From assembly GCA_014526335.1 (NCBI GenBank), contig JACTAT010000040.1:7536045-7600044 (forward strand): DNA of 64,000 nucleotides, read 5' to 3'. Under the pieces are notes generated by a model. The model saw only the letters and a program-made list of their open reading frames with translations. It was not told the origin of the DNA and did no database searches. A program made the translations under genes and the position numbers. Of this stretch, positions 46,901 through 58,980 are shown in pieces. Position 1 is the first letter of the stretch. Every line of letters begins with the position of its first letter. The DNA comes from Chrysaora quinquecirrha. Taxonomy: Eukaryota > Cnidaria > Scyphozoa > Semaeostomeae > Pelagiidae.

Positions 46901-49900
46901 GCAGGATCAGCATCAGCAGCAAATCCACAGGTATACACTTGTTTTGCTATTTATGAATTTTCATGCTGCTGTGATGCAGTGGAACAGCACGGTCCATTAA
47001 GTATCCGCCCATAATATATTCAGCAAAGATACCAACCTCGTCCCCAGGGTGAATAGGCCTCTACATGAAACTCCGCTGCCTATATTCGATCCTTGTATCG
47101 GCCTTGTCTATTCGCAATTTGATTGGCTGTTCAAACAATAGATATTTTAAGTGACGTCACAATTTCTTCAGAATTTCACACCAAAATAGGCCGAAAACTA
47201 TGTGGAAAATAATCTATAAAGACCAAAAAATGATGCTACACGATATATTGTATCTTGCCTTACAGTTATCAATGAAATTCTTTGCATTTCCTTTCTAAGA
47301 AGATCTGCTTTTGGAATCTACATCTTGTTTTTATGCCTAGGCCAAAATTGCCAGTATTTTGGCAGATTTTGTGGCCGGTACCAGGGCAAAAATCGATTTG
47401 GCGGTTGAGATTCGAGGAAATTCGATTTGGGGCCTGGGGACGAGGTTGCAAAGATAAAAGCCTCCTTACAACTTCAAACAGTAAAAAGGCAAAGCAATAC
47501 GCTTTAAAACGATCCTGCCATAATAAGGCCCACAATGTTTGAACGTTTTCCCACATCAAAAAACATCGCTGGTCAAATATTTTTTGCTTGACACAAACAT
47601 GAAATGTTTTTGAAGTTGCTGAAGGAATTCTGCTTGTCAAGCAATGTTTTCCGACGTGAGCAACTGATCAAACATTGCTTGTAAAGCATTTTAGCTTTGT
47701 TTCATTTGTAAATACTCTTTGGTGGTCTCTGTTGTGCAGTGGTTGCATGCAGGACTCGCAATGAAATGTTGTTGGTGCGAGGCATGGTCTTCTCATTTGT
47801 GATTGTAGAGATAACAACCATGGAAAAGTTGTTAACACAAATGTGCCTCTCTCTACCCAGGTGTATAAGTGGGTACCTGGTCGGTAGTTATGAGCCCCGT
47901 GTGTGGCTGCACCTTACTATATGCTATATGCATTCAGAAAAGAGGCAAAGTGTTAAGTTGACTGAAGGAACGACAGCTTTACTTTACTCATACTCAAACT
48001 TGTAAGAAAATCAAGCAATCTTTAATTTGGATAGATACAACATGAAAATGTTATATTCAGCTTTTTTATCTTCTCAGCTAATCAATACTTTATATTTTCA
48101 TTTCCAAAACCAGTTAGTGGCTAATATTTTCATTTTCCCAGGTTGATGATTTGAAACTTGAAATTGAAGAGCAGAAAGAAGTTGCAAAAAGCCGGCAAGA
48201 GGAACTGGACAATTTGCAAAAGACTCACACGAAAATGATGAAGGAATACGAACGTCTAAAACTTGAGGTACCAAAGAACCGTATTATCTTAAATTTTAAT
48301 AAACACCACTTTCTAAGCGCCCAATTCTCCAATAAGCGTCCCTTTCTCAGTAAACGCTCATTTTAGAGGCATTTGCATACCCAATCGAGCCTCAATGCAA
48401 GCTGAAGGAGCATCATCCTATTCTCTTTACATCTTTGCGACCTTTGTGTCAGTTTATCTAATAAGTCTTAATCATTCTGAACTTATAATTGTTTAAGCTC
48501 CTATGATGCGAAGGAAATAAAACTTTGCTTATATTTTAGAGTGCTGAAGTATCAGATGAAAATGTCATGAATTCAGCCATGTATAAAACACTTCAAAATC
48601 AATTCACGTTGTTATTTGCAGAAGCCCAACATGTGAGTTTGTTTCTTTACATTTTTCTGTTTTCCTAAACTTTCCTAGCTCCTGGAGTCGGAAGCTTCCA
48701 TCGTTCAAAACCATGTACTGTAAAGACGTATCTCCCGGTGGCCAAACATGATGCACTTATTGCTGCTTTCTGCTTTGATTTGAAGCCTTCCGAAGAGCAT
48801 GTACGTGTATATAAATTAACTGTTCATGAACATAATAGATTGTGGCACAATTTACAATCTATTTGATGTTGCATAAATACACAAAAGCAAGACAGCAGTT
48901 CTTTCTGGCTGCAAATATGCCTTCCCCGATCCTTCTCTAAATTTTTATTGATGAGCAAATTATTGATGAGCAAATTACAACGATGAGTTTTATTTTATGT
49001 AGATCCGAAATCAAGCTGAAGATGCGAGGAAGATAATCAGTGCAAACAGAGAACAGCATTTGTTGCAAATGGAACAAATTGAAGTATGCATGATCAAATT
49101 ATTTTTGTTATCAGTTTGAAAGGGCTCTTTTTCCTAGATATATACAGAGTGTCTCTGATCTTAAGTTTATGTCGATGTCCAGAACAGAGAAACAATCCCC
49201 TTTGCATACCTGACGACAAGTTTTTTATTCCTGCAGATGCTTGTAAATATGTGGATTTTTATCTGAAGGTCAAGGTGAAATGGTGTATTTAGCGCCAGTG
49301 CCTAGGTTGACTTATCGAGACCTTGACCTTGACTGGGCTCGAACCCTGACCACAATGAACTCCTGGCACCCCAAGTCAACTGGACTACACCACGACGCCA
49401 CAGCACCTTCAATCTGTAACCAAATGTTCCTGGATTCATATAGAAAAATTGTAGCTGGTTTTCTAGTAATCCAAATTATCTATACATTGTCTGGCATTCC
49501 TTATTATCGTTTAGGCCGAGGCTTTGGTGACAAGAAAGAAAGTTCGTTACGAAGTATCTCAGCTTGAGAAATTACTGCTTGAGTCTCGACGTGAATTGGA
49601 GTTGCTTAAAGTTGAATATGAACATAACATGAAAGCACATGAACAAATTGGACCAATGGCAAAAGAAATGAGACATCTTATTAACAGTTTACAGGTTAGC
49701 TTCGTTTCATATTTTGCATCCCATTGGATTGGCCTTGGCTAAACAATCAAACATTGTTAGTTAAACATTGAGGTTTGCTTTGCAAGCAAAATGTTTTACC
49801 GTTTGGTAACGCTGCTAAACATTGCTAGATAAGTAGGACTTTTCTTCGTAATGTTTTCGAATTACTTAAGAACGTTTTTGCTTCGTCAACATAGAAAACT

Positions 49901-52900
49901 GATTGAAAAGCAATGCTTGTTGGCATCACCAAACCAACAATGTTTGATCGTTTGGCCTGAGCCTTACGATTTGTCACAGGTATCACTTGGTATGAAATAT
50001 AACCTTGTCCTTCGAATTCTAACAAAACATTTTCTTAAAGAACAGTAAAGAACTTTTTAAATATGTTTTGCTTGCTAGGTTGGTGATTCATTGAGAGAGG
50101 GAACTTAGGCCCTAGTCAAACGATCAAACATTGTTAGTCAGACGAATTTCAGTTGCATTTTTTGGAAAAGTAGAAGTGTACTTGACAATTTTGAAAGTTT
50201 GATGGATCACCATATTATCCCTGATTAGGGTTAGTTAGTCTTAGGGAGGGTTAGGGTTAGGGTAGGGTAGGTTAGGGTATGGTTTGGGTTTTGGGTTAAG
50301 GTTTGTTATTTAAATGGGAAATCGAACACCGACTGGTAGTTTTTAAGTCAATTAATCTGCTGCAAAAATCAAGCCTATAATATCTTTAAGTGATCTGGCT
50401 CAGTTTTACATCACATTGAAATGGCATATGAAGTTAATTTATCGAAATTTGTCTAACTTCATAGCTGTATCTAAGGTTTCAACTTTATGCGCAATTGATT
50501 TCATTTGCATATGCTTCTTGTCTAGAATCATAACCAGCAGTTAAAAGGTGAAGTGATGAGATACAAAAGAAAACTTGCCGAAGCTCAAGCTAAAATCAAC
50601 GAGGTATAGATCTTCATTCACATTTTTCAATATATTTCAAAATTGTCCCACTCCATTTTTCCTTTAGTAAGACACTTATGATAAGCGATGAATAAAAAAT
50701 TTGAACAGTAATATTGTTGGGTTTGCGTCAGTACCTGTTCTGAGGTGCCCATCGCATTGCAGCAAGGCTCATATTTTGGTTAATTAGTTATAAGAATTAA
50801 AGCATATGTTAACAGAGTTCAGAAAAGTATTCAACCATCCTCTTGTTAAAAATACGCCTAGCTGTAAGCCTATCTCACTTTTCAATGAAAACGGAAATGT
50901 TTTGAATGTGGCAAGTGGTTCTCTATAGTTCTAACTAAACTCAACATTTTTCATAGCATACAATCCTGATTATAAGGTGCAAAATATTGTATACTACACG
51001 ACCAAGAGAAGCAGGGCTTATGATTTCTTGGGCCGTTAAATTAAAATATAAAGTAAAATAAACCATTAACAATAAGAGCAAATTAATTCTAAAATACACT
51101 GTTTACGTGAAAATGAGTACAATAACAAGAAATTAGGAACTAGAAAGAAAATAACTAACTGAGCTAACTCCGGTCTGTGCCTGTGTGACCATAACTTTTT
51201 CCTTGATATAGAACCAAAGTTTATCTTCACCATGAATACGATGCTTATTTCAATTGTAATATGCTTGTAATCATAATAGTAGAACAACATAACACATAAT
51301 TTTTTTCACTGTCAAATATAATGATATTTCAATTTCATCTCTTTTCTAATTGTTATGCTTCTATTCCTTTCAAAAGCTTGACACAAAGTTGAAAGAAAGT
51401 CATGAACGTGAAAAGAATGCGCAAGTGGTCAAAGCAGCAGAGCCTGTGAAGGAAGAACCGCCTCCTTCTCAACCAGCAGAGCAAGCACCAAAGCCGACTC
51501 AAGAAGAGGCTGTAGCCGCTAAGGAGGAGCAAGAGCGTACTCCGTCTCCTTCGCTAAAGACAGACCCAAACGAAAGTGAAAATGTTAAAGAACTGAAAGC
51601 AAAGCTCAAGTTTGTTTTTCACAAAATTGAAATAGTTTATTCCTCATTATTATTACAAAAATTTGATTTTGTCTTATATACTCCTTTTCAATATAAGAGC
51701 CTCTTTTATCAAATTTTTGACAATTGTTCTTCAGATATTGTTTTTATGATTTTTCAATAACACTGTATTTTCTTTTTTAACAGGCAGGCTAAAGAAAGTC
51801 AAAAAGAAATGAAACTTCTGCTTGACATGTATAAAGAAGTTGCAAAAGAATCCAGAGAAAAATCGGAGGTAAGCAAATGGACGTATATACGCCTTTATTA
51901 CACTTTATTTGGCTTGACTTGGCTTGACTTGACTTGACTTGACTTGACTTGACTTGGCTTGACTTGGCTTGACTTGGGCTTGGCTTGGCTTGGCTTGGCT
52001 TGGCTTGGCTTGACTTGACTTGGCTTGGCTTGGCTTGACTTTACTTTACTTTACTTTGCTTGACTTGACTTTGCTTGACTTGACTTGACTTGACTTGACT
52101 TGAGTTGGCTTGAGTTGGCTTTAGTTGACTTGATTTGAATCGATTTGACTTGATTGATTGAATGATGGAATGGTTGAGGCTTTATCATTCACCTTTTAAC
52201 ATTCGAAAGGATGGGAGTACAAGCTAAGATTATTCTGACCCTGGTTACGTAAAGCGTCTTAAGCTCACAAACCTTTGAGCCATCCTTGCTTAAACTTTGT
52301 TTTCATTTCATTTCCAATATGAATTGCTCTCTATTTCTCTTCTTTTTGTAGCTTCTTCAAAGTGAAAAACAGCTGAAAGAGGAAATAGTTGTTCTCAATC
52401 AGAAAATCGAGGGCATGGCTAAGGAACTTCAGAAAAGAAACCTGAGATCTGAAGATGATTTACATCGAAGGCTGAAACATGCTGAAGAAACGATCATGCA
52501 ACTCCAGAAGCGTCTTGCCAATACAAAACAGGTTAAAACTTATTTATTTCAAAAGACTAGCTTTGGTAGAACTTCTTATCATACAAAGCCTCATTATTAA
52601 CTCTCCTTTCAAGCAAACGAAACTCTGATGGTCCTGAAAGAAATTGTAGGCCACTAAATGTTGCCAAGCATATCTTCATTAACTTAACCAACTTCTTACA
52701 CTGAACATAGTCAATAGGAAGGAGGTCCTCTTTCGAATATGTACTCAAACTCGACTCTTTTTTACGATAGCAGTTTAACTTTGCAAACAGTAAAACATGC
52801 TTTTATGGCTCTAAAAATCAGTACTCTGCAAGTAATAAGTGTTCACTACTTTGAACTGATAAATGAATTAATCATATAAGTTTGAAGCAGAAGTGCCTAA

Positions 52901-53471
52901 TTCCAAAACAACCAATCCCCGCCCTCAAACGAAGAGCATTATTTGTGATGCTCCAGTTTTTAATGTATCATTCCTTTGTCAATATTTATTATTTTTGTTT
53001 TCAAAGGAGGAAGAAGCTCTTCTGGCTGAAATGGAATTTACAGGACAAGCATTTGAAGAAATGCAGGAACAAAACATCAGATTGATGCAACAGCTGAGGG
53101 AGAAAGATGATTCAAATCTCAAACTCATGTCAGAGGTACTCATATTCTTTTGTTCTGTTTTTAAATACATTATGAGCGTAAATTAAAATGATTTATGAAG
53201 CGTTCTGCTTGATCATGTTCTGTTTTCAGAGCCTCTCGTACACTCTCATGACAGGCACTCTGCTGTAAAGAATTCTAACTAACTAACTAACAGCTAATGA
53301 TGTACCTCACCAACTACACTAACAAACTGACTAACTGTCCGACAAACTAATGAGCTAGCTGACCAACTAACTATTTTACTAACAAATTAACCAACTAACT
53401 AACTAACTGACTAACTAACTAACTGACTTACGAAATAACTAACTAACTAACTAACTAAGTAACTACCTAAC

Positions 53472-53531
<60 letters not shown>

Positions 53532-53792
53532 AGAACGAACTAACTAACTAACTAACTAACGAACGAACTAACTAACTAACTAACCAACTATCTAACTAAA
53601 ACTTACTAACTAGCTGACCAACTACCCAACTTACTAACTACCTGACTAACTGACTATATAACAAACTAACTTACTAACTAACTAACTAACTAACTAACCA
53701 ATTAATTAACTAACTAATTAACTAACTAACTAACCAACTAACTCTGCCTAACTTACTAGCTATAAAAAGCTAACTAACTTATTAACTAACTG

Positions 53793-53849
<57 letters not shown>

Positions 53850-54436
53850 ATAATTAAATAACTACATAAGTAACTAGCTAACTTACTAAATAACTAACTG
53901 CTAACAACTAACTTACTAACTAACAAACTAATTAACTAACTAACTGTCTAGCTAATCAACTAACCAAATAATTGAGAACTATTTTTTTATCGCCATGCCT
54001 TTGAATAAACTTTAATACAATGAACAAATTTATGTTCTAGAGAATCAAAGCGAATCAAGTGCAGAAATTGTTGAAAGAAGAAAAAGAAGTTTTGATTGAT
54101 CAAATTAATGCTTTGAACTCAAGACACCAGACTGTTGAAGAAGTGATTCGAAGACTTGAAGAAAGAGAAAAAACTTTACAATCAGCTGTTCAGAATATGG
54201 AAAAAGAAATTAATCTACGATCACAAGCTTGTGAATTACACAAACGAAAAGCCATGGAAGTTACACAGCAAGTTGCAGAATGCACATTCAAGATGGATAC
54301 ATCAAATAAACAGCTAAATGAAGTAGGTTTGGTTGCGGTTTTATTTTATCAGTCTGTTCCAAACTGTCAGCAAGAGAGTAGGGTAGAATAGTGGTTAATT
54401 AGCTAGTTACTAAATTTTTCAGTTAGTAAGTAAGCA

Positions 54437-54477
<41 letters not shown>

Positions 54478-56797
54478 ATTACTTAGCTGTAGGTTTTTAT
54501 TGGTTTTTTTTATCAGCCTGTTTCAAACTCTGAACAAGTGACTCAGAGCCTGTTACTACGTTGCTGCAGCAGTCATCGAAAAAAGAAAGCGTGCAGATGG
54601 TTTGGTATTTCCAGCATGTTTTTCTGTCTGTACTGTCGATGAAGAAACTGCTGTTATGCTTCAACACATTTGACAAATTGTTATGTTGCTGGATCACCTT
54701 TAAATGAATAGTACTCTCATTTTGATATTGAAAGTTTTGGCTGGTATTATCGTTAAGCTTGCCCTGTATCTGTGAAATATATAAAAATCAACCAATAACA
54801 CCTACTTTTCTCAATACAGTAATAACTTACCTTGTTTAAATAAGCACCAAGTTTTGGTCCCCGGGCTTATTCGAAGTAATGGGGAAGCAACTCTATAACT
54901 AAGATCTTCCTTGAAACCTATGTTTTTATAAAACCATGTGTCTCAGAGATATAGGATAGATGTTAGAAGGTGCTGTGGCATCGTGGATAGGTCAGGGTTC
55001 GAGCCCCAGCTACAGTTGCGTCACAGCCAGGGTCGAGGTCTCAATTAGTTGGCCTACTTCTGAGATTCTTCCAACCAACGTTCAATACACCATTTCAACT
55101 TCACCTTCAACAATGAATTAAGTTACCCTTGTTTGTTAAAAATGTGATTTGACTGTGTTCTTCCCCAACCTAACAAGCTTGTAAATCTCTCAATATCAAA
55201 ATTTTCACCTCAGGCAAAAGAGATGATAAATGAGAAGAACAACCAACTTGAAGAAGAAGCATTCAAATGCAGAAGAGCGTTGGAAGAAAATGCAAGTTTG
55301 CAAAGAAAAGTTGAGAAATTGAAAAGAGTTGAATATCTGGGTTATTCTGATGAAATTCTTGTTGAAGAAGTCAAGATGTACAAGGTTTGATGTAGTTTTG
55401 ACTTTTTTGTCTACTTTTGTTTGTTGCATACTTTTGTTTTTCGCCTACTTTTGTTTTTTGCCTACTTTTGTTTTTGCCTACATTGTTCGTACATACGTCG
55501 GAAAATGCTTATTACATTCTGTTCTTGTCTGAGACACTTGAATATCTTGTCTACGGCTCTATCACCTGGACATTAACAACGGCACAAGAAAGAAAAATCA
55601 GTGGAGCCTACACGAGAATGCTTTTGGTGGCATTGAATGAGCATGGGATGAACATAGCACAAACAAGGAACCATACAGCAAAATTCCAAGCATTTGCCTT
55701 TGCTTATAACAAAGGTTCCTCTTTGCCTGCCACTGCTATCGAAGCAATAAGAAACTGTAGCTGGAGACTTGTTATTGTGGAGACCAATTCATGAACCCCA
55801 AACACCTGGAGGTCCGAGAAAATGAAGAGCTACATTGTTCAGTGAATTGAGGAATTGGTCTGCTCCGATATTGACTACCAAATGCTATGAACGATCGTGA
55901 AAACTGGAGGAAGCCTATCATTAATATCCGAGCAATCTTGACATGATGATTGCATTCAATGATCATGCATTGCTGTTTAATGGAGCTGCTAGGTGCTCAA
56001 ACTATGACCTCGATTAGTACACTATACCAGATTGCTTTTGGATTGTTTTGATGTTTGTATCAGATAGGGGTTTGTGTTTACGTTGTATCACAGCTATCTA
56101 AAATGAAATGCTCGAAAAATCGGAGTGCTGTTTACTCCGTTTTATAGCTCGTATGAAAATATGATCAAATTGACATTCTTGTATGAGTGGGAATTAAAGA
56201 TCGCCTCAGCTACCAGGTATAGCAAAATGAGTCTATCCCATTCGAAAATCAAGATACAACGATAGCTATCAACTGAAATGTAAACATTTGCCCTATCCGA
56301 TAAGAGTCGATGCAAGGTGCAGTGCTGTGAACGCTATCCCGTGCAGTGGAAACAGGGCCAATGAAAAACAATGTGTCCCAGCAATGTGGCAATTAATGTG
56401 TCCCAATTTCAGGGCTGCTGAGAGGCGGAGCGGGCCTCAGGGTATTGTAATCGTGCCAGGCCTTTAGTAAGTTTCATAAGGGGAAAAATTAAGAGAATTT
56501 CAATTTTCATGGGCCCTTCACAGCCTGGGACCTCTGGCCCAATGGACCCCCTCTCTCGGTAGAACTGCCCAATTCGAACCCAAACTATTTTCTTCTTATA
56601 TTCTTCTTTATTCTGTCTTACAGGCAAAGTTAAACTGTCCATGCTGCAACACTCGAAGGAAGGATGCAATTCTGACCAAATGCTTTCATGTCTTCTGCAT
56701 GGAATGCCTGAAAACGAGGTATGACACAAGACAAAGAAAATGCCCAAAATGCAATGCAACATTCGGAAATAACGACTTCCGAAAGATCTACATGTGA
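42152..56797 (+). CDS. RNF20: BRE1-type E3 ubiquitin ligase (RNF20/RNF40 homologue), 18 exons
   Basis: Nuclear ligase that, with an E2 of the RAD6 type, monoubiquitinates histone H2B. Exons: 42152-42268 (ATG 42152), 42931-43098, 43670-43736, 44869-45189, about 46051-46169, 46709-46930, 48142-48267, 48540-48632, 49003-49083, 49515-49694, 50526-50603, 51377-51609, 51784-51868, 52352-52531, 53007-53135, 54041-54322, 55214-55384 and 56624-56797. The product is about 940 residues, nearly all coiled coil, close to the 975-1001 of the vertebrate pair. Hallmarks are [46 protein letters not shown] and a C-terminal C3HC4 RING ([19 protein letters not shown]...QRKCPKC). Exon 4 has two frame breaks, each curable by one extra base in the A-runs 44922-44925 and 44946-44949. 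The edges of exon 5 are uncertain. The single gene probably precedes the vertebrate RNF20/RNF40 split, so the symbol is approximate. Confidence 0.93.
42600..42720 (+). mobile_element. tRNA-like SINE fragment, third family
   Basis: GTGTGGTTGGGTGGTCAAGACCC resembles a Ser/Leu-type tRNA 5' half with box A, and GGGTCAAATCCCACC a box B with acceptor-like pairing. A non-tRNA tail follows. In intron 1 of BRE1. Confidence 0.5.
43745..44035. repeat. (TGAT)n microsatellite
   Basis: About 290 bp of imperfect TGAT/TGAA tetramers in BRE1 intron 3. The Ile/Asn/Gln/Ser-rich minus-strand frame here is an artefact. Confidence 0.92.
44090..44254. mobile_element. 165-bp near-perfect palindromic element with 9-bp target duplication
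   Basis: Arms of about 75-80 bp (TAGACTTGCTCCAAGTCTAT...) are almost exact inverted copies around a loop near 44172. TCAAATGGG flanks both ends (44081-44089 and 44255-44263). The 9-bp duplication fits Mutator-like transposition in trans. A transcript would fold into a long hairpin. Confidence 0.9.
44745..44820 (-). mobile_element. tRNA-like SINE head
   Basis: On the minus strand: TGTGGCCTAGTGGCCAAGGC (box A-like), then GGGGCTCGAATCCAGC (box B-like) at tRNA-like spacing. Probably the head of a SINE, since no full cloverleaf is evident. Confidence 0.5.
45285..45440 (-). mobile_element. SINE family S1 copy with internal CCTTGCTGTCAT triplication
   Basis: Complement of the S1 body (AAGCTTAGCGAGCCCGGGATTCGAGCC..., ...AATCTTAGCGAATGACGCTAAATACAC). 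Inside it, CCTTGCTGTCAT is tandemly repeated about four times (45347-45391), a local expansion not seen in the other copies. Confidence 0.65.
47735..47910 (+). mobile_element. tRNA-like SINE, diverged
   Basis: TGTTGTGCAGTGGTTGCATGCAGGACTCGCAATG resembles a tRNA head. About 100 bp downstream is 'CAGGTGTATAAGTGGGTACCTGGT', a block typical of SINE bodies. In BRE1 intron 6. Confidence 0.45.
49272..49408 (-). mobile_element. SINE family S1
   Basis: Complement reads AGGTGCTGTGGCGTCGTGGTGTAGTCCAGTTGACTTGG..., with box B GGGTTCGAGCC and the body GTCAAGGTCAAGGTCTCGATAAGTCAACC...GGCGCTAAATACACCATTTCACCTT. In BRE1 intron 9. Confidence 0.75.
49733..49965. mobile_element. R1 element, apparently full-length
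   Basis: Starts GGCTAAACAATCAAACATTGTTAG and ends CCAACAATGTTTGATCGTTTGGCC, so the ends are inverted. The clearest single copy of family R1 here. In BRE1 intron 10. Confidence 0.65.
50226..50300 (+). repeat. Interstitial telomere-like tract (TTAGGG variants)
   Basis: Degenerate GGTTAGGGTTAGGGTAGGGTAGGTTAGGG inside BRE1 intron 10, too short and mixed to be a chromosome end. Confidence 0.8.
51905..52160. repeat. (CTTGA/CTTGG)n minisatellite
   Basis: About 250 bp of pentamers CTTGA, CTTGG and CTTTA in BRE1 intron 13. Confidence 0.93.
53270..53960. repeat. (CTAA)n tetranucleotide array
   Basis: About 690 bp of CTAA with many substitutions (CTGA, CCAA, ACGA), filling most of BRE1 intron 15. Confidence 0.95.
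54415..54490. repeat. (TTAG)n microsatellite
   Basis: A short run of GTTA/TTAG units in BRE1 intron 16, in the opposite sense to the CTAA array of intron 15. Confidence 0.92.
54968..55115 (+). mobile_element. SINE family S1, sense copy
   Basis: GGTGCTGTGGCATCGTGGATAGGTCAGGGTTCGAGCCCCAGC gives a tRNA-like head with an exact box B. The body is CCAGGGTCGAGGTCTCAATTAGTTGGCCTACTTC, and the end is TTCAATACACCATTTCAACTTCACCTTCAA. This is the best copy for defining the family. Confidence 0.8.
55520..55800 (+). mobile_element. LINE reverse-transcriptase C-terminal fragment
   Basis: In one frame: [20 protein letters not shown], then [16 protein letters not shown]. This matches the segment just after the RT domain in non-LTR elements ('LLYG..TWTL....LDG.YTRML'). 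No other LINE domain is nearby, so it is a truncated remnant in BRE1 intron 17. Confidence 0.65.
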
Positions 56798-57010
56798 TTG
56801 GGGCGAAGCTGTAAAGATTCACAAAAATCAAATCTCATTGGTACCAGGTGACCTTTTTCTAAGAAAACTATTTTAAGCATTATTAGATGAGGTACTATAG
56901 TCAGAGAACACTGCCAAACACTGCTTTGGACATTAAGGACAGTAATGATGTTGTGCTGACAGTGACAATAGCTTTCAACAGTATGTTAGTATTGTTGTTT
57001 CTTAAACAAT

Positions 57011-57016
57011 AATAAA
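57011..57016 (+). promoter_or_regulatory. Polyadenylation signal AATAAA (BRE1)
   Basis: AATAAA 214 bases after the BRE1 stop codon. The opposing gene's signal, TTTATT at 57050-57055, lies 33 bases further on, so the two convergent transcripts meet tail to tail. Confidence 0.6.
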
Positions 57017-57049
57017 ATTACAAGGAGACAAAAATTCCATGAATTGCCC

Positions 57050-57055
57050 TTTATT
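57050..57055 (-). promoter_or_regulatory. Polyadenylation signal AATAAA (GST gene)
   Basis: TTTATT on the plus strand, 114 bases beyond the GST stop codon in the minus-strand direction. Confidence 0.5.
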
Positions 57056-57168
57056 TTTCATTTTTAATTGAATGACTGGGTGATAAAAAACAGAACAGTT
57101 AAAACTGGTTCTTTAAATCCATGGTAGTTGCTTTCATAGTTTCTTATAAACTAAAAACTCTCAACGCT

Positions 57169-58980
57169 CTACAATTTAGGCTCTGGTTGAACCTTTTTCT
57201 TCATTATGTTCAAAATTGAATGAACATCATCATAATTATTTCCAAGTTGATTTTTGCATTTTCTGATCCATGTTTCAATACTTGGGGTTAGTTTAACAAA
57301 GTCTTTCTCTACTAATTCCAGTTGACTAAATTCACAAATGGCCATCAGATCAGCAATTGATATTTCCTCACTTGAAATAAATGGAGTTTTCTTTAGAAAT
57401 GATTATCAAATACTGTAAAACATCTCATAAGTCTATTCAAACCATTCTCGGCTTTTTTTCATCAACTGGTTTTCCAAGAAGAATTGGGTTGAAAACCTGT
57501 AAAAGAAAAGTAGAATTTTGTTTGCAGCAATAAAACATTTCGAGTATTAACAAGGTGGCTATTGAGAGTCTGAGTACTGCGCTAAGGGACTTTTTGGGGT
57601 ATCAAGAAACTAAAGGTACAAAATAGATAGACTAAGCCCACAACGTAACAATCTCCCAACTCATGAAGGTGAAGTTGGAAGGTGAAATGACATATTGAAA
57701 TGCCCCACTAGGATCTCAGAAGTAGATGAGCAAACAAGACCTTGATGCTACCACGGTTAGGGCTTAAGCTCCCACCTTGCTAAGTTAGTGACACCAGAAG
57801 ATAGCTGGAATTGACCACAATGCCACAGTTCCAATTTAAACATAAAGTGGTCTTAACAATAAAAGAGAGACATTTGCATGTGAGCAAAGCTTGAGACTAC
57901 TCAAAAAAACATTGGATACATGCTTAACGCCAAATTATGTGATTTTTGACTGCAAATGAATGGCACCGGCTTTCTAATTCTTGATTATTTGCAGTGATAA
58001 AAGTATTCAACATTCAAAAGTTCCTTAACGATGTTCTCTTTAGTAGTATAAGTTCTTTAAATTTTTGGGCCTTCTACATGTAGGTTCCTTATAAAGTGGT
58101 TCCTTATAAAAAAAAGCGTGTAGGATCTCAGAAGTAGATGAACTAACAAGACCTTGATGTTACCACGGCTAGGGCTTAAGCCCCCATCTTGCTAAGCTAG
58201 TGACACCAGAAGATAACTGGAATTGACCACAATGCCACAGTTCCAATTTAAACATAATCCCTTAGGAATCAATTTAAGCCCTCTAAGATAGTTTGAAGCC
58301 CCCTGTTTTACAGGGCTATAAAAAACTTACTTTCCCCCAAAGAACTTGATAAGTGCCAATCCTTAGGTTAGTATGATGCCATCCCAAATACTCATCAATT
58401 TTGGCTCTTTTTTCAAGATCTTTAGGATACCAGTGATCAGGCAAATTGTGTTTGGTGCAAATATATTTCATAATTGCTTCACTGAAAATAAAACAAAAAA
58501 TAAATTAATGAAAGGTTTGAAGATGGAAATTGACAGATTTTTTTATTTTCTTGATAAAATTAACATTTGATGCTCTTCCCTGAGCCTTACCTTTCAGACA
58601 ATTTGAAATCACCATCAATTATTGCAGGAACTTTTCTATCAATTGAAGCATTTCCAAATTCCTCATTTGTTAATTGTTCACCTAGAAATAACGAAGAATT
58701 GTCAGCATTCTAAGCTATCTTCTAATCCCACCTTGCATTTTAGAGTTTTCAGAACTACAGTAACCTATTATAGGCCTAAATAAGCCTAGAGGCCAACTTT
58801 TGACACTGACAGGACTCAAAGACTTAAGTTTTGCGAGAGAATAAGATGACGATGTGACGACGTACCTTTTGCAATTTTAATTAATTCTGGTACGAATGCG
58901 ATATTATTCTGTTTTAAAAGCATCATAACAGACCTACAAGGTTGCGACATTGAATCAAAAAACAATCGCAAGGAAGCCAT
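57169..58980 (-). CDS. Theta-like glutathione S-transferase, four exons
   Basis: Cytosolic enzyme joining glutathione to electrophiles. Exons: 58866-58980 (ATG 58980), 58591-58681, 58331-58481 and 57169-57496 (stop 57169). The start LRLFFDSMSQPCRSVMMLLK resembles the theta-class active-site region, where a Ser follows strand 1. The thioredoxin-like domain continues with RKVPAIIDGDFKLSES (cis-Pro and the Glu-Ser glutathione-binding pair). The helical domain includes DEYLGWHHTNLR and ISIADLMAICEFSQLE, the conserved N-capping box. Exon 4 has two frame breaks, each needing one more base in a homopolymer (57453-57459 and 57397-57399). Convergent with BRE1. Confidence 0.88.
57709..57845 (-). mobile_element. 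SINE family S1 copy, duplicated with its flank (copy a)
   Basis: Complement of the S1 body in GST intron 3. The stretch from TAGGATCTCAGAAGTAGATGA to CCAATTTAAACATAA recurs at 58121-58258 with few changes, including non-SINE flank. This is a local duplication rather than two insertions. Confidence 0.75.
58121..58258 (-). mobile_element. SINE family S1 copy, duplicated with its flank (copy b)
   Basis: Partner of 57709-57845. It abuts a partial M3 MITE end (GGTTCCTTATAAAAAAAAGCGTG, ending 58120). Confidence 0.75.

Noticed and set aside
50226..50300. Chromosome end or telomere
   Set aside because: Short, degenerate, and inside an intron of a conserved gene that continues on both sides.
54968..55040. 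Functional tRNA gene
   Set aside because: Box B is present but the acceptor and anticodon stems do not pair by eye, and the same sequence with the same tail occurs many times as a SINE.
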